Source: an uncultured Planctomycetia bacterium (GTDB lineage Bacteria; Planctomycetota; UBA1135; GCA-002686595). From it: DNA of 46,856 bases. Under the pieces are notes generated by a model, which was given only the letters and a program-made list of their open reading frames with translations, ran no database searches and had not been told where the DNA came from. Location: NCBI GenBank assembly GCA_938003765.1, contig CALKYE010000030.1, forward strand, positions 1-46,856, written 5' to 3'. Positions 1-8,513 of the stretch are shown piece by piece (within the stretch, counting starts at the first letter, position 1; the number at the start of each line of letters is the position of its first letter). A program made the position numbers and the translations under genes.

Positions 1-142
1 TGCGGTCCTTGATCGAGCCGCCGGCGTTGAAGTACTCGCACTTGGCGAGGATCTCACAGCCGGTTTTGCGGCCGATGGTGCGCAGGCGGACCATGGGCGT
101 GTTGCCGATGGCTTCGAGGACCGTATCGAGGATCTTGGGCAC
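1..142 (-). CDS. Cystathionine beta-synthase / cysteine synthase family enzyme, N-terminal part
   Basis: Only the first 47 codons are in the window; the gene runs off the left edge. The start is a GTG at 140-142, preceded by an AGGAG about ten bases upstream. The residues IGNTPMVRL (12-20) are the substrate-binding start of fold-type II PLP enzymes of the CysK/CBS group. AKCEYFNAGGSIKDR ends the fragment, and K45 in it matches the lysine that forms the Schiff base with PLP. The wording around that lysine (CEYFNAGGS) is closer to cystathionine beta-synthase than to CysK, so a role in transsulfuration (serine plus homocysteine, or a related beta-replacement) is likely but cannot be fixed from the fragment. 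It lies 83 bases downstream of the Rieske gene on the same strand. Confidence 0.85.
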   Translation of the reverse strand, partial: MPKILDTVLEAIGNTPMVRLRTIGRKTGCEILAKCEYFNAGGSIKDR

Positions 143-225
143 GGAAACAGCTCCTGAGGCGTGAGATGCGATCGCGCGCGACGGCGCGGAATCGGCCAGC
201 ATAGCTTCGCTGCGCCGCGGGACAC

Positions 226-573
226 CTACTCGTCGACGCGGGGGCGCAGCACGATCTCGCCGCGCTCGTCGAACTCGACAGCGCAGCGCGCGAGCCGATC
301 ACGGCCGAGCGGCAGGCCGAACAGCGTGATGCGCTGGCCGCTGCGGAGATCGAAACGCCACTGGTGCCAGGGGCAAGTGACCGTTGCTCCCGCGAGCGTG
401 CCCTCGAACAACGGCCCCTCGAGGTGCGGGCAGAACGCCGCGGCGCACAGCACTTCGCCGTCGATCAGGTACAGCGCCATCGTGCCCCACGGGGTCTCGA
501 CCAGCTTGGGTCGCGCCGGGTCGAGTTCGCGCAGCGAGAGCCCCGTCCGAAACGAGCTGGCGGGAGTAGGCAT
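226..573 (-). CDS. Rieske [2Fe-2S] ferredoxin-like protein
   Basis: A 115-residue protein made of essentially one Rieske domain. The two cluster-binding boxes are visible: C48-P-H50 and C67-P-W-H70, separated by 16 residues, which is the usual Cys-X-His and Cys-X-X-His arrangement. There is no signal peptide or membrane segment, so it is a cytoplasmic ferredoxin-type protein like NirD or the ferredoxin components of ring-hydroxylating oxygenases. No oxygenase or nitrite reductase gene is adjacent, so its partner is not known. The ATG at 571-573 is the first start; no convincing ribosome binding site precedes it. Confidence 0.85.
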   Translation of the reverse strand: MPTPASSFRTGLSLRELDPARPKLVETPWGTMALYLIDGEVLCAAAFCPHLEGPLFEGTLAGATVTCPWHQWRFDLRSGQRITLFGLPLGRDRLARCAVEFDERGEIVLRPRVDE

Positions 574-596
574 GCTGCGCGGAGTCTAGAAACGAA

Positions 597-628
597 GCGG
601 GCGCGCCGCGATTGGCTGGCGCGCCCGC
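597..628 (-). terminator. Intrinsic terminator of the metallopeptidase gene
   Basis: A perfect 11-bp stem (arms 597-607 and 618-628, GCGGGCGCGCC on the plus strand) with a 10-base loop lies about 26 bases past the metallopeptidase stop. Read on the minus strand, the stem is followed by TTCGTTTCT, a T-rich tail. It also separates that gene from the Rieske gene. Confidence 0.8.
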
Positions 629-653
629 TGGCGAGTTCGACGCGAACGCGGCG

Positions 654-3600
654 CTACGGACAGATCGTGAACGACACCGCGTTCGACAGGCAGGTCCCGA
701 ACGGGTCCTGCGGGTCGCGGTAGTACCACTGCGCGGCGCACAGTCGCCCGACGGTGAGCTGCGGGTCAACGCCCGACGCGATGAGCGCGCCGAAGTCGAA
801 GCTCATCGAACCGAGGCAAGACCCGGCCGCGCCGCCCGTCGACTGGATCGGAGTGCGCCGCACGGGAGTCGTCGCGCAGAAGTAGCCGCCCAGGTACGGA
901 GTCGCCTGCACGCCGTAGCCGTAGAACAAGAGGCCGTTGCGCTGTCCCGAGGCGCCGCTGAGTTGCAGTTGGAGCGGCGAAGTTCCGCCGATCGACGGGT
1001 AGCCCTGATAGCTCGCCTGCGGATAGCAGAACGTGCTGTCGAGCTTCGCCGTGCAGTAGACGGTGGGAAGCGAACAGCCGGAGGACAGCAGAGTCGAGAC
1101 CACTACGTCGTCGATCGCCGCTTCGGTGATCGAATCGTTGGGCGAGTCGCTGATCGAGAAGCGCACTCGCACCGTCGAGCCCGTTGTCACGTGCGAGCCG
1201 ATGTCGATGCGGTCCTCGCGCCAACCGCCGTTCGCGCCCGTGTGCGTGCGCGCCGTGACCCACTGAATGCCATCGAGCGAAAGCTCGACGCGCAGCGAGT
1301 CGTTCTGCGCCGACGAGAACAACCAGTAGGCGTAGCGGAGCTCGGCGTTGGGGTACGGAATGGCGAACGTCGGCGAGGTCAGCGTGCGCGGACCGTTGTC
1401 GACGTCGTTCTGGTCGGCGTTGCCGCCGACCGTGCCTTGTCCCGTGAAGAAGCACAGTGAGCCGACGCCGAACGGCGAGTCGTCTTCCGGCTGCGCCTGC
1501 GCGGGCCCCACGCTCGTGCCGATCGGATCGTCGCGCACCCAGGCGCCCACGTTGACCGCGGCCGGCGCGTTCCAGCCCTTGGCGGTCTCGAAGTCGTCGG
1601 CGAAGAGCACCTGCGCGCTGCCGACCGAGAAGAAGCTCGGCGACGCGCCGGCCTGCGGCGGTCCGAACGCGCTGTTGCCCAGCGAGTCGGTGACCTGGAC
1701 GTAGTAGAAGATGCGCGCGGGCGAGGGAGTCCCGGGGATCGAACCCTGCCAAGCGGTCCCGGCGCCTTGGCTCATCGCGACCGAGGTGAACGAACCGCTC
1801 GAGCCCACGCGGTAGTTCAGAGTCGCGCTCGTGATCGAGGCGGAGATGTTGGAGGCCGCCGTGAGCGTCAACGAGTAGGGACCGATCTCATCGACCGTGT
1901 CCGCAACGGGAGCGACGTTCAGATCGATCGGGACGAAAGCGACGCCAGGGAAGCCCTGCGCTCGGAAGCCGTTGTCGATCGCGGTGAAGTGCGGCGTCCC
2001 GTTGTTGATGTTGCCGTCGTTGTCGTCGAGCGTCAGCCACTGCGCTTCGATCACCGACTTGATCGTGGCCTGGTCGTAGGCGTTGTGCCAACCCAGGAAG
2101 AGCGCGTCGACCAGCGCATCGCCCGCAGCGGGTCCGAGCGTCGCGATCAGCTCATTGCGCACCTTCCAGTTCGCGCCCATGAACACTTCGCCGTCGTTGT
2201 GGAAGCCGCCGTAGCACGACGAACAGCAGTCGCCGCAGAACTGGCGCAGGTTCTCGCCGTCGCGCAAGTGCAGACCGGGACCGAAGAAGTCACGCGCCAC
2301 GTAGCGGTCGTTGTAGAGGTGCAGCGCGAAGGCGTCGGCGGAGCCTTCGCCCATGCCATCGGAGTTGTTGCCGATGCCGTACAGCACGTTGAGCCAGTGC
2401 CCGTCTTCGTGCGCGACAACGGTCGAATACGCAGTGCTCGGGCAACCGCCCGACTCGACGAAGAAGTTGATCGAGTTCCCGTTGAAGTACGCGTTGCACG
2501 ACGAGTTGATGTTGCAGTTGGCGACGTGCACGAAGTCGGCGGTCGAATCGAGCGGGTTCACCGACCGGATCCAATTGCGGATGTCGTTGACCCCGATGAA
2601 GGCATTGGCCTGGGCCGTCGTGAGGTTGTCGTCGAACTGATTGAGGAGCACGGAGTTGCCCGTCCCCGTCAAACCCGTCGCCAGCGAGTAAGCCGGACCG
2701 GCCACGTTGAACACGTTGTTGAACGTGCCGACGTACGTGAACGTGCAGGACAGCGGCCCGGTCACGCCGGGGAAGTTGAAGTTGCCGTTCGCGTCGGTGA
2801 AGACCGTGCCGGCGCTGCTCTGCACCTGCGCGTAGGCCAGCGGCTGAACGGTCTCCGGATTGGTTGCGCTGTCCGGCGCGACGCCGGGCGTGGCCTTGGT
2901 CGTGACGGTTCCGCCGACGTCGAGGTTGTGGATCGAGCGCTCTCGTTCGAGCACCTCGCCCGTGTGCGCGTCGACCAGATAGCTGTAGCCCTCGGGTTCG
3001 AACCCGGTCTGCTCCCACGAGAGCGTCACGCGGTACGCGAGCCGCGCCTCTCGGCGCTCGCCCGTGGAGTGCTGCGCGATCACCAGCGCGGGCTCGTGAT
3101 CGAGTCCGCCGTCGACGCCGGTCTCCGAGCGGAAGCTTCGCGCGCAGATCTGCAGCGCGCTCTGCACGCTCAACGTCGGAGTCACGGATACGGTCTCGAC
3201 GCCGGGCAGCGCGCGAGTCTGGATCGCGAGCAGTCGCCCCTGCGCGTCGAAGAGCACGTTGACCGAACCCCACTCCACCGGAACGCCGTTGACGGCCTGT
3301 CGGAAGCGCACCGTGACCTTGTCGCTCGATCCGACCATCCCGAGCGGCAAGAACAGCGCGCGGTCCTCGATCAGCGTCGATCCCTCGATGCCATGCAGCG
3401 TCAGCGACTCGCCGAGCGCCCAGCGCGCGAGCTGGAACCACTCTTCGTCGCTCCGCGGAGTGAACGGCGCCTTCGCGTGGTAGCCCCACAGGAACTCGAC
3501 CGCGCTCGTGCCCGGGTCGATCTCGACTCGCCAGGCGCTCCCGTGGCGCTCGCGCCAGCCCTCGATCGCGCGACCGAGCGACGCCTCACTCGCCTGTGCG

Positions 3601-3689
3601 AGCGCGGGGCCGGCGCCGCTCAACAGCGCAGCCGCAGCCAACACCCGCCAACTCACGCCCCGACCCTGCTTCGACTGCACTGCGACCAT
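654..3689 (-). CDS. Secreted zinc metallopeptidase (fungalysin/thermolysin-like) with planctomycete-type C-terminal domain
   Basis: A 1011-residue exported protein. A signal peptide with a hydrophobic core (VLAAAALLSGAGPALAQA) is followed by a propeptide resembling FTP/PepSY domains (roughly residues 40-255) and a short beta-sandwich, carboxypeptidase-regulatory-like segment (about 280-330). The catalytic part has H427-E-D-G-H431 and, seventeen residues on, E448 in GEGSAD, the metal-binding pattern of gluzincins of the M4/M36 type. A cysteine cluster (CGDCCSSC) lies about 50 residues later, probably disulfide-bonded outside the cell. The last 134 residues (657-1058) are a Cys-containing domain that also ends two other secreted proteins in this window. 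GGAGG stands ten bases before the ATG at 3687-3689. The substrate is unknown; M36 or M4 assignment rests on motifs only. Confidence 0.85.
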   Translation of the reverse strand: MVAVQSKQGRGVSWRVLAAAALLSGAGPALAQASEASLGRAIEGWRERHGSAWRVEIDPGTSAVEFLWGYHAKAPFTPRSDEEWFQLARWALGESLTLHGIEGSTLIEDRALFLPLGMVGSSDKVTVRFRQAVNGVPVEWGSVNVLFDAQGRLLAIQTRALPGVETVSVTPTLSVQSALQICARSFRSETGVDGGLDHEPALVIAQHSTGERREARLAYRVTLSWEQTGFEPEGYSYLVDAHTGEVLERERSIHNLDVGGTVTTKATPGVAPDSATNPETVQPLAYAQVQSSAGTVFTDANGNFNFPGVTGPLSCTFTYVGTFNNVFNVAGPAYSLATGLTGTGNSVLLNQFDDNLTTAQANAFIGVNDIRNWIRSVNPLDSTADFVHVANCNINSSCNAYFNGNSINFFVESGGCPSTAYSTVVAHEDGHWLNVLYGIGNNSDGMGEGSADAFALHLYNDRYVARDFFGPGLHLRDGENLRQFCGDCCSSCYGGFHNDGEVFMGANWKVRNELIATLGPAAGDALVDALFLGWHNAYDQATIKSVIEAQWLTLDDNDGNINNGTPHFTAIDNGFRAQGFPGVAFVPIDLNVAPVADTVDEIGPYSLTLTAASNISASITSATLNYRVGSSGSFTSVAMSQGAGTAWQGSIPGTPSPARIFYYVQVTDSLGNSAFGPPQAGASPSFFSVGSAQVLFADDFETAKGWNAPAAVNVGAWVRDDPIGTSVGPAQAQPEDDSPFGVGSLCFFTGQGTVGGNADQNDVDNGPRTLTSPTFAIPYPNAELRYAYWLFSSAQNDSLRVELSLDGIQWVTARTHTGANGGWREDRIDIGSHVTTGSTVRVRFSISDSPNDSITEAAIDDVVVSTLLSSGCSLPTVYCTAKLDSTFCYPQASYQGYPSIGGTSPLQLQLSGASGQRNGLLFYGYGVQATPYLGGYFCATTPVRRTPIQSTGGAAGSCLGSMSFDFGALIASGVDPQLTVGRLCAAQWYYRDPQDPFGTCLSNAVSFTICP

Positions 3690-3816
3690 GTCCTAGCGCC
3701 TCCGGTTGTTCCTACCGCCGACGTCACTTACCCGCCGCATTCGATCATGTCACATGTGAAAGACACCGGCGCAGGTCGCGGGTCCGAATCCAGTCGGCGC
3801 GTCGAGCGTGAAACAA

Positions 3817-3854
3817 CGTGGACCGCCCGACCCGTGCAGGTCGAGCGGTCCACG
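3817..3854 (-). terminator. Intrinsic terminator of the beta-helix gene
   Basis: A perfect 10-bp stem (arms 3817-3826 and 3845-3854) with an 18-base loop begins 36 bases past the beta-helix stop. On the minus strand it is followed by TTGTTTC. It isolates the beta-helix gene from the metallopeptidase gene downstream. Confidence 0.75.
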
Positions 3855-3889
3855 CTTCCAAGCCTGTTCAGCGAGCGGCGAGGCCGACG

Positions 3890-5550
3890 CTAAGGCGCGA
3901 TGGCGAAGCGGATGCCGTCGCTCAAGCCCGTCGTCGAAGGCGACTGCGGGTCGCGCATCCAGAACTGTCCGAACACGTTCGCGCCGACGATGAGCAGCGC
4001 GTCGAAACCCGACTGGATGTGCGCGTTCATCGCGTACGAGTACACGCCGCTGCAGTCGTCCCCAGTCGCGTTGCCGCCCGAGTTCTGGATCGGGTTGCGG
4101 ATCGTGGGCGTCGCGACGCACTTCGTCCCGCCCTGGAACGGCGTGCCGGTGGGTGCATAGCCGTAATAAAAGAGACCCAGCTTGTTGTTGCGCGCGCTGT
4201 GGCACGTGATGTCGAACGGTTCGCTGCTCGAGACGCTCGCGAAGCCGACGAAATCGACGCTCGGCACGCAGCCCAGACTGTTGGTCTTGCCCGTGCAGTA
4301 GCTCGTCGGCGCGCCGCCCGCGTCGGTCGGAAGGGCGCCCATGTCGGCGCGCGTCCCGTCCGGATCGGTGGGGGCGAGCGGATCGCCCGAATCGATGCAC
4401 GGCGAGCTCGGCGCGAGCGACAGATCGCCGCCCACGGCGTTCACGAACAGCGGATCGAGGTTGATGTTGCCCGCCGGGCCCGCGAGCACCGGATCGCCGT
4501 TCGAGTAGCTCAGCGAACCCGGCGCGAAGCCCTCGAAGTTGTTCGACACGTTGCCCCAGGCGATCGAGTTGGTGACCGTCGCGGTGCTGCCCGGCTCGCG
4601 GTCGATGCCGTCGTCGGCGTTGCCGTACGAGGTCACGTGCTCGAGCTGGAACGAACCAGCGACGAGTCGCAGCCCATCGCCCCCGCCGGCGCGCGCGAGC
4701 AAGCGGCGTCCTCGCGCGAGCGCCGCGATGTCGAAGCCGGTCGACGCCGCGCGCTCGATGCTCACACCGTCGAGGCTGGCGAGCGCGGAGTCGCCGTCGA
4801 GCGCAAACACGCTCGCGTTGCCAGCGAAGCGCAGCACGACGTTCCGCAGCGCGCTGCCGTCGTCGGTGCTGTCGAGCGCGATGCCCCGCCAGCCGCCCGG
4901 AGCGGGCAGCGTGGTCGAGCCATTGCGGTTGGTGTCCCCGCCGAAGGCGTCGTCCGCCAGCGAGGTGAACACCACGGGCTGACCGAGCGAGCCGTTGCAG
5001 TCCAGCCGCCCGAGAGAGGCGACGTTGCTCGAGCCCACCGCGAACTTGACCACCACTCCGCGTTCGAACGTCACCGTTCGCGCATCCGGGATGATCAGGC
5101 TCGTCGCGAGGACGAGCGAGCCACCCAGGCAGTTGTAGTCGTGGATCGTCACGTCCCCGGCTGGGGTCGCGTCCGTGACGCGCAGGTAGTCGCCGCCCGT
5201 TCCGACCCCTCCATTGCCGCTCGCCGTGTTGAACGAGAAGCCAGGCACGGCGTCGATCTCGACGCTGTCGACGGCGGTGGCGCCGTTGTCGAGGAACTGG
5301 CTGTGACGAACGCGAGGCCGTGAGCTCACGGAGAGATCCATGGCGACCGCGGCGCAGTTGCGCACGGTGCAGTTGGTGAGCGCGATGTCGGTTGCGTTGA
5401 GGTTCAAGGCGTTGACGGCCGCATTGCCCGCGAAGCGCACCTCGCACCAGGTGAGCGTGCTCGCGTCGGAGCTCGGTCCGAAGTTGATCCCGCGCCAGTT
5501 GCCCGCAGCGCCGCTCGACGCGCCGCCGCCGTTGGTGTCGCCCGCCGCGC
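3890..5550 (-). pseudogene. Secreted right-handed beta-helix protein, 5' end missing
   Basis: About 550 residues of parallel beta-helix repeats are readable from near 5548 to the TAG at 3890-3892. The repeats have short strands rich in N, V, L and T, and the segment GDTN...GWRGI occurs twice, as GDTNGGG...NWRGI near 5545-5480 and GDTNRNG...GWRGI near 4935-4880. The last 136 residues (3893-4300, starting YCTGKTNSLGC) are the same C-terminal domain as in the metallopeptidase and the lectin protein. The 5' end is absent: at about 5550 the reading frame meets the N-lobe of a Ser/Thr kinase in another frame, so there is no signal peptide and no proper start. Either a deletion fused two genes or the assembly is chimeric here. 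In a complete copy this would be an exported surface or carbohydrate-interacting protein; the ligand is unknown. Confidence 0.75.
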
Positions 5551-6047
5551 CGCTCCACGTAGTGCGTGAGAGGCTCGCCGCGCACCAGCTCCATCGCGAA
5601 GTACGGGAGGACCGTGTCGCCGACGCGCTGCGAGCCGGCGTCGTACACCTGAGCGATACCGGGATGCTGGAGGCGCGCCAGCACCTGCGCCTCACGCTCG
5701 AATCGCCGCAGCAACGAAGGGGTCGCAGCCTCGGCGCGGAGCATCTTCAGCGCGACGGTTCGCCTGGGCTGCGCCTGCTCGGCCTCGTACACGATGCCCA
5801 TGCCGCCGCGGCCGAGTTCGCGCACGATGCGGAACGGGCCGAGCTCCTCGGGAACCGGTGACGACGGCGGTTCGACGGGCTCGAGCAGACGCGCTCCCGA
5901 CTCGTGGGCGCCGAGCAGCTCCTCCAACTGCGCGCGCAACGCCGGAGCGAGTTCGACACTCGCGAGGTAGGCCGCGCGCGCGCCAGGCGCCAGCTTCAGC
6001 GCCTCGTTGAAGTGGCGCTGGAGCTCGTCCCACGACGGCGTCTCCAT
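5550..6047 (-). pseudogene. Ser/Thr protein kinase, N-terminal fragment
   Basis: The ATG at 6045-6047 opens a Hanks-type kinase seven bases after the sigma gene stop, so the two were cotranscribed. Visible parts are a leading alpha-helical segment (1-65), the glycine loop GRGGMG (79-84), the ATP lysine K101 in ALKML, the helix-C glutamate E119, and the hinge region ending in GEPLTHYVER. After residue 166 the kinase sequence stops. The catalytic loop HRD, the DFG or DWG motif and everything later are missing. The frame itself stays open to 3750 but encodes only arginine-rich out-of-frame sequence across the beta-helix gene. The protein would be catalytically dead. The intact kinase at 33190-35856 shows what has been lost. 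Confidence 0.8.
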
Positions 6048-6054
6048 GTCGAAG

Positions 6055-6612
6055 TCAGCGCGCGCCCGACTCGCGCTCGCGGATCTCGCGGAACAGCCAG
6101 GCGCGGGCGAAGTTCCACTCGTCCTTCACGGTCGTCGGGGACAGCGCCAGCACCTCGGCGGTCTGCGCGATCGACAGTCCGGCGAAGAAGCGCAGCATCA
6201 CGACTCTCGACTTGCGCTCGTCCACTCGCTCGAGCACCGTCAGCGCGTCCTCGAGCGCGAGGAAGCGGTCGGGGTCGTTCTCGAGCTCTGCGAATTCGAG
6301 TTGCTCGAGCGGAACGCGCTGCGCGCCGCCCCCGCGCTTGAGCGCGGAGCGTGAGCGGGCTCGCTCGACAAGGATCTCGCGCATGGCTCGCGCCGCAGCG
6401 CCGAAGAAGTGCGCGCGATCGCGCCAGCGGCTCGCATCGACGCCTACGAGCTTGAGGTACGCCTCGTGGACGAGCGCCGTGGTCTGCAACGTCTGAGGTT
6501 CGAGCTCACGACGAATCTCGCGCCGAGCGAGTCGACGCAGCTCGTCGTACACGAGCGGCAGCCACTCGTCGGAGGAACGTTCGGGCGAATCCGAGGAGAG
6601 GGGATGGACCAT
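6055..6612 (-). CDS. ECF-type RNA polymerase sigma factor
   Basis: A sigma-70 family protein of about 185 residues with region 2 (LVYDELRRLARREI, then LQTTALVHEAYLKL) and region 4 (ERKSRVVMLRFFAGLSIAQTAE followed by a helix-turn-helix). The LVHEAYLKL and FFGAAARAMREILVERAR wording fits the ECF-like subgroup common beside Ser/Thr kinases in Planctomycetota and related phyla. I give the ATG at 6610-6612. A GTG at 6619-6621 in the same frame has a better-placed GGGAAG eight bases upstream and may be the real start. No anti-sigma factor is present; the kinase directly downstream was probably the partner, and that kinase is broken here. Confidence 0.88.
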   Translation of the reverse strand: MVHPLSSDSPERSSDEWLPLVYDELRRLARREIRRELEPQTLQTTALVHEAYLKLVGVDASRWRDRAHFFGAAARAMREILVERARSRSALKRGGGAQRVPLEQLEFAELENDPDRFLALEDALTVLERVDERKSRVVMLRFFAGLSIAQTAEVLALSPTTVKDEWNFARAWLFREIRERESGAR

Positions 6613-6765
6613 GGCGAGCACGCGCGGCGCTTCCCACAAAGCTCCGACGACCGCAAATCAATGGACGGCGCGGGCCGAGGGACTGCGCCGCGAGCGTGCT
6701 CGAGTGGAAAGTTCTGCGCGCGGCGGCGCTTGGTAGGGCTGCGCGGGCGTGCCAGAATCCGCTCC

Positions 6766-7680
6766 GTGGCCCAGCGAACGGTGGTCGTGAAGGTCCCCGC
6801 ATCGCGCGGGCGAGAGCTCGAGCGTCGGCTCGTCGAGCGGCGCTTCGAGATGCGTTCGGCGCCGTACGCGCTCTATTGGGCCCGCGGCGAGGGCGTCGTG
6901 GTGACGCACTACGAGTCGGGCAAGTTCGTGGTCCAGGGCGAAGCGCCCGAGCTGTTCCTCGAGCAGTTCCTGGGCCTGGCGAGCGACGTCCCGAGCCCGA
7001 GCGCGACTCCGCAACCCGCGTCTCGGAGCGTGGCCGCGTCGCCCGTCGGCGCCGCGGTCACGACGATCGGCGGCGACGAGTCCGGCAAAGGCGACTACTT
7101 CGGGCCGCTGGTGGTGGCCGCGGTCAAGCTCGACCCCGAGCTGTCCCGCAAGCTCGCCAACGGCGAAGTGCGCGACTGCAAGTTGATGAACGACGAGAGC
7201 GTGTTGCGCGTCGGCGCCGCGCTCCGCGCCAACGTGCCGCACGCGATCGCGCGACTCGATCCTCCCGAGTACAACGCCGAGCACGCGCGAGTGAAGAATC
7301 TGAACCCGATGCTCGCGGCCTTGCACGCGCGCGCGGTGCGCGAGCTGGCCGAGCCCGGCGTGCGCGTCGTGATCGACCAGTTCGCGAACGAGAGCCTGCT
7401 GCGCAAGGCGTTGGCCGGCGCGGACATCCAGCTCGAGCAACGCCACCGCGGCGAGGAAGAGCTCGCCGTCGCCGCCGCGAGCGTGATCGCGCGCGAACAG
7501 TTCCTCGTGGGGCTGCGCGAGCTGTCGGAACGCTTTGCGGTCGATCTCGCCAAGGGCGCAGGGCGGCCCGTCGACCTGGCTGCGCGCCGCTTCGTGACGC
7601 TGCACGGCGCCGACGAGCTCGGTCAGGTCGCCAAGCTGCACTTCAAGAACACCCTCAAGCTCGGGCTGGCGGGACGATGA
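6766..7680 (+). CDS. rnhC: Ribonuclease HIII
   Basis: A 304-residue RNase H of the HIII type, which cuts the RNA strand of RNA-DNA hybrids. An N-terminal TBP-like substrate-binding domain occupies roughly residues 1-75 (TVVVKVPASRG at its start). A Pro/Ala/Ser linker follows, then the catalytic domain with G-G-D104-E105-SGKGDYFGP, the DEXGXG motif typical of HIII. Later acidic residues (VIDQF; RGEEELAVAAASVIAR) complete the active site region. The GTG at 6766 is chosen because upstream codons do not look coding. The stop overlaps the dapF start (ATGA at 7677-7680), implying translational coupling. It is divergent from the sigma gene, with 153 bases between the two starts. Confidence 0.92.
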   Translation: MAQRTVVVKVPASRGRELERRLVERRFEMRSAPYALYWARGEGVVVTHYESGKFVVQGEAPELFLEQFLGLASDVPSPSATPQPASRSVAASPVGAAVTTIGGDESGKGDYFGPLVVAAVKLDPELSRKLANGEVRDCKLMNDESVLRVGAALRANVPHAIARLDPPEYNAEHARVKNLNPMLAALHARAVRELAEPGVRVVIDQFANESLLRKALAGADIQLEQRHRGEEELAVAAASVIAREQFLVGLRELSERFAVDLAKGAGRPVDLAARRFVTLHGADELGQVAKLHFKNTLKLGLAGR

Positions 7681-8513
7681 GCGCCGCGCACGTCGCGATC
7701 ATGACCGGCGCCGGCAACGCCTTCGCCGTGCTGGATGCGCGCGAGGCGCCGCCGCAAGAGCAGTGGGCCGAGCTGGCGCGGCGGTTGTGCGAGCAGCCGC
7801 CCGCGAGCTGTCCGCTGCGCAAGCTCGACGGAGTGTTGTTCGTCGCGCCCGGCGCGGACAACGGGAGTTGCTCCATGGTGGTCCACAACGCCGACGGCTC
7901 GCGCCCGCAGACCTGCGGCAACGGGATCCGCTGCGTCGCGCACTTCGCGCGCGAGCGCGGCCTCGTCGAGAGCGATGAACTGGTCGTCCACACCGACGCT
8001 GGCGCGTGCGCGGTGCAACTGCGGCGCGAACGCGGCGCGCTCGTCGGCGCCCGCGTCGACATGGGGCCGCCGCGCGAGGTCGAACGCGAGGTCGAGCTGC
8101 GCGGAGAGTTCGGGCGCGTGCTCGCCACGCGCGTCGACATGGGCAACCCGCACTGCGTGCTCGTCGTCGACGACGAGCGCAGCGCCCCGGTGAACGAGCT
8201 CGGCCCCGTGCTCGAGCGCCACGCGCGCTTCCCCGATCGCACCAACGTCGAGTTCGTCGCGCAGCGCGAAGGGCGCTGGCGCCTGCGCGTGTGGGAGCGC
8301 GGAGTGGGGGAGACGGCGGCCTGCGGAACGGGCGCATGCGCCGCCGCGGTGGCGCTGATGCGCGCAGGCAGCGCTCGCTCGCCGCTCGCTCTGTCGCTGC
8401 CAGGCGGAACGTTGAGCGTGGAGTGGGACGGCGCAAGCGCCGTGTGGCTTACCGGTCCCAGCGAGCACGTGGCGTCGCTCGAACTCGAGCTGGAGGAGGC
8501 GACGTTGCGATGA
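7677..8513 (+). CDS. dapF: Diaminopimelate epimerase
   Basis: A 278-residue enzyme interconverting LL- and meso-diaminopimelate, the step before peptidoglycan cross-linking and lysine synthesis. Both catalytic cysteines of the cofactor-free racemase pair are in place: C80 in TCGNGIRC and C216 in ACGTGACA. The length and the two-lobed pseudo-symmetric layout (GNPHCVLVV, FPDRTNVEFV) fit the family. The ATG overlaps the rnhC stop, and the TGA overlaps the start of the next gene by ATGA at 8510-8513, so three genes are translationally coupled. A gene for DAP synthesis fits an organism that makes peptidoglycan, in line with murJ further on. Confidence 0.95.
   Translation: MSAAHVAIMTGAGNAFAVLDAREAPPQEQWAELARRLCEQPPASCPLRKLDGVLFVAPGADNGSCSMVVHNADGSRPQTCGNGIRCVAHFARERGLVESDELVVHTDAGACAVQLRRERGALVGARVDMGPPREVEREVELRGEFGRVLATRVDMGNPHCVLVVDDERSAPVNELGPVLERHARFPDRTNVEFVAQREGRWRLRVWERGVGETAACGTGACAAAVALMRAGSARSPLALSLPGGTLSVEWDGASAVWLTGPSEHVASLELELEEATLR

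Noticed and set aside
2990..3015. T-loop-like GGTTCGAACCC suggesting a tRNA
   Set aside because: No acceptor or anticodon stem surrounds it and it lies in the coding sequence of the metallopeptidase propeptide.
1767..3893. A 708-codon plus-strand frame across the metallopeptidase
   Set aside because: Arg/Val/Glu-rich antisense shadow of the metallopeptidase, with no motif of its own.
3750..5550. The arginine-rich continuation of the kinase frame as a real kinase C-terminal domain
   Set aside because: It is the out-of-frame reading of beta-helix sequence; composition is random-like and no kinase motif returns.
5500..5600. Programmed ribosomal frameshift linking kinase and beta-helix
   Set aside because: No slippery heptamer is apparent, and the joined product would be a kinase without catalytic loop fused to an exported domain lacking its signal, which makes no sense as one protein.
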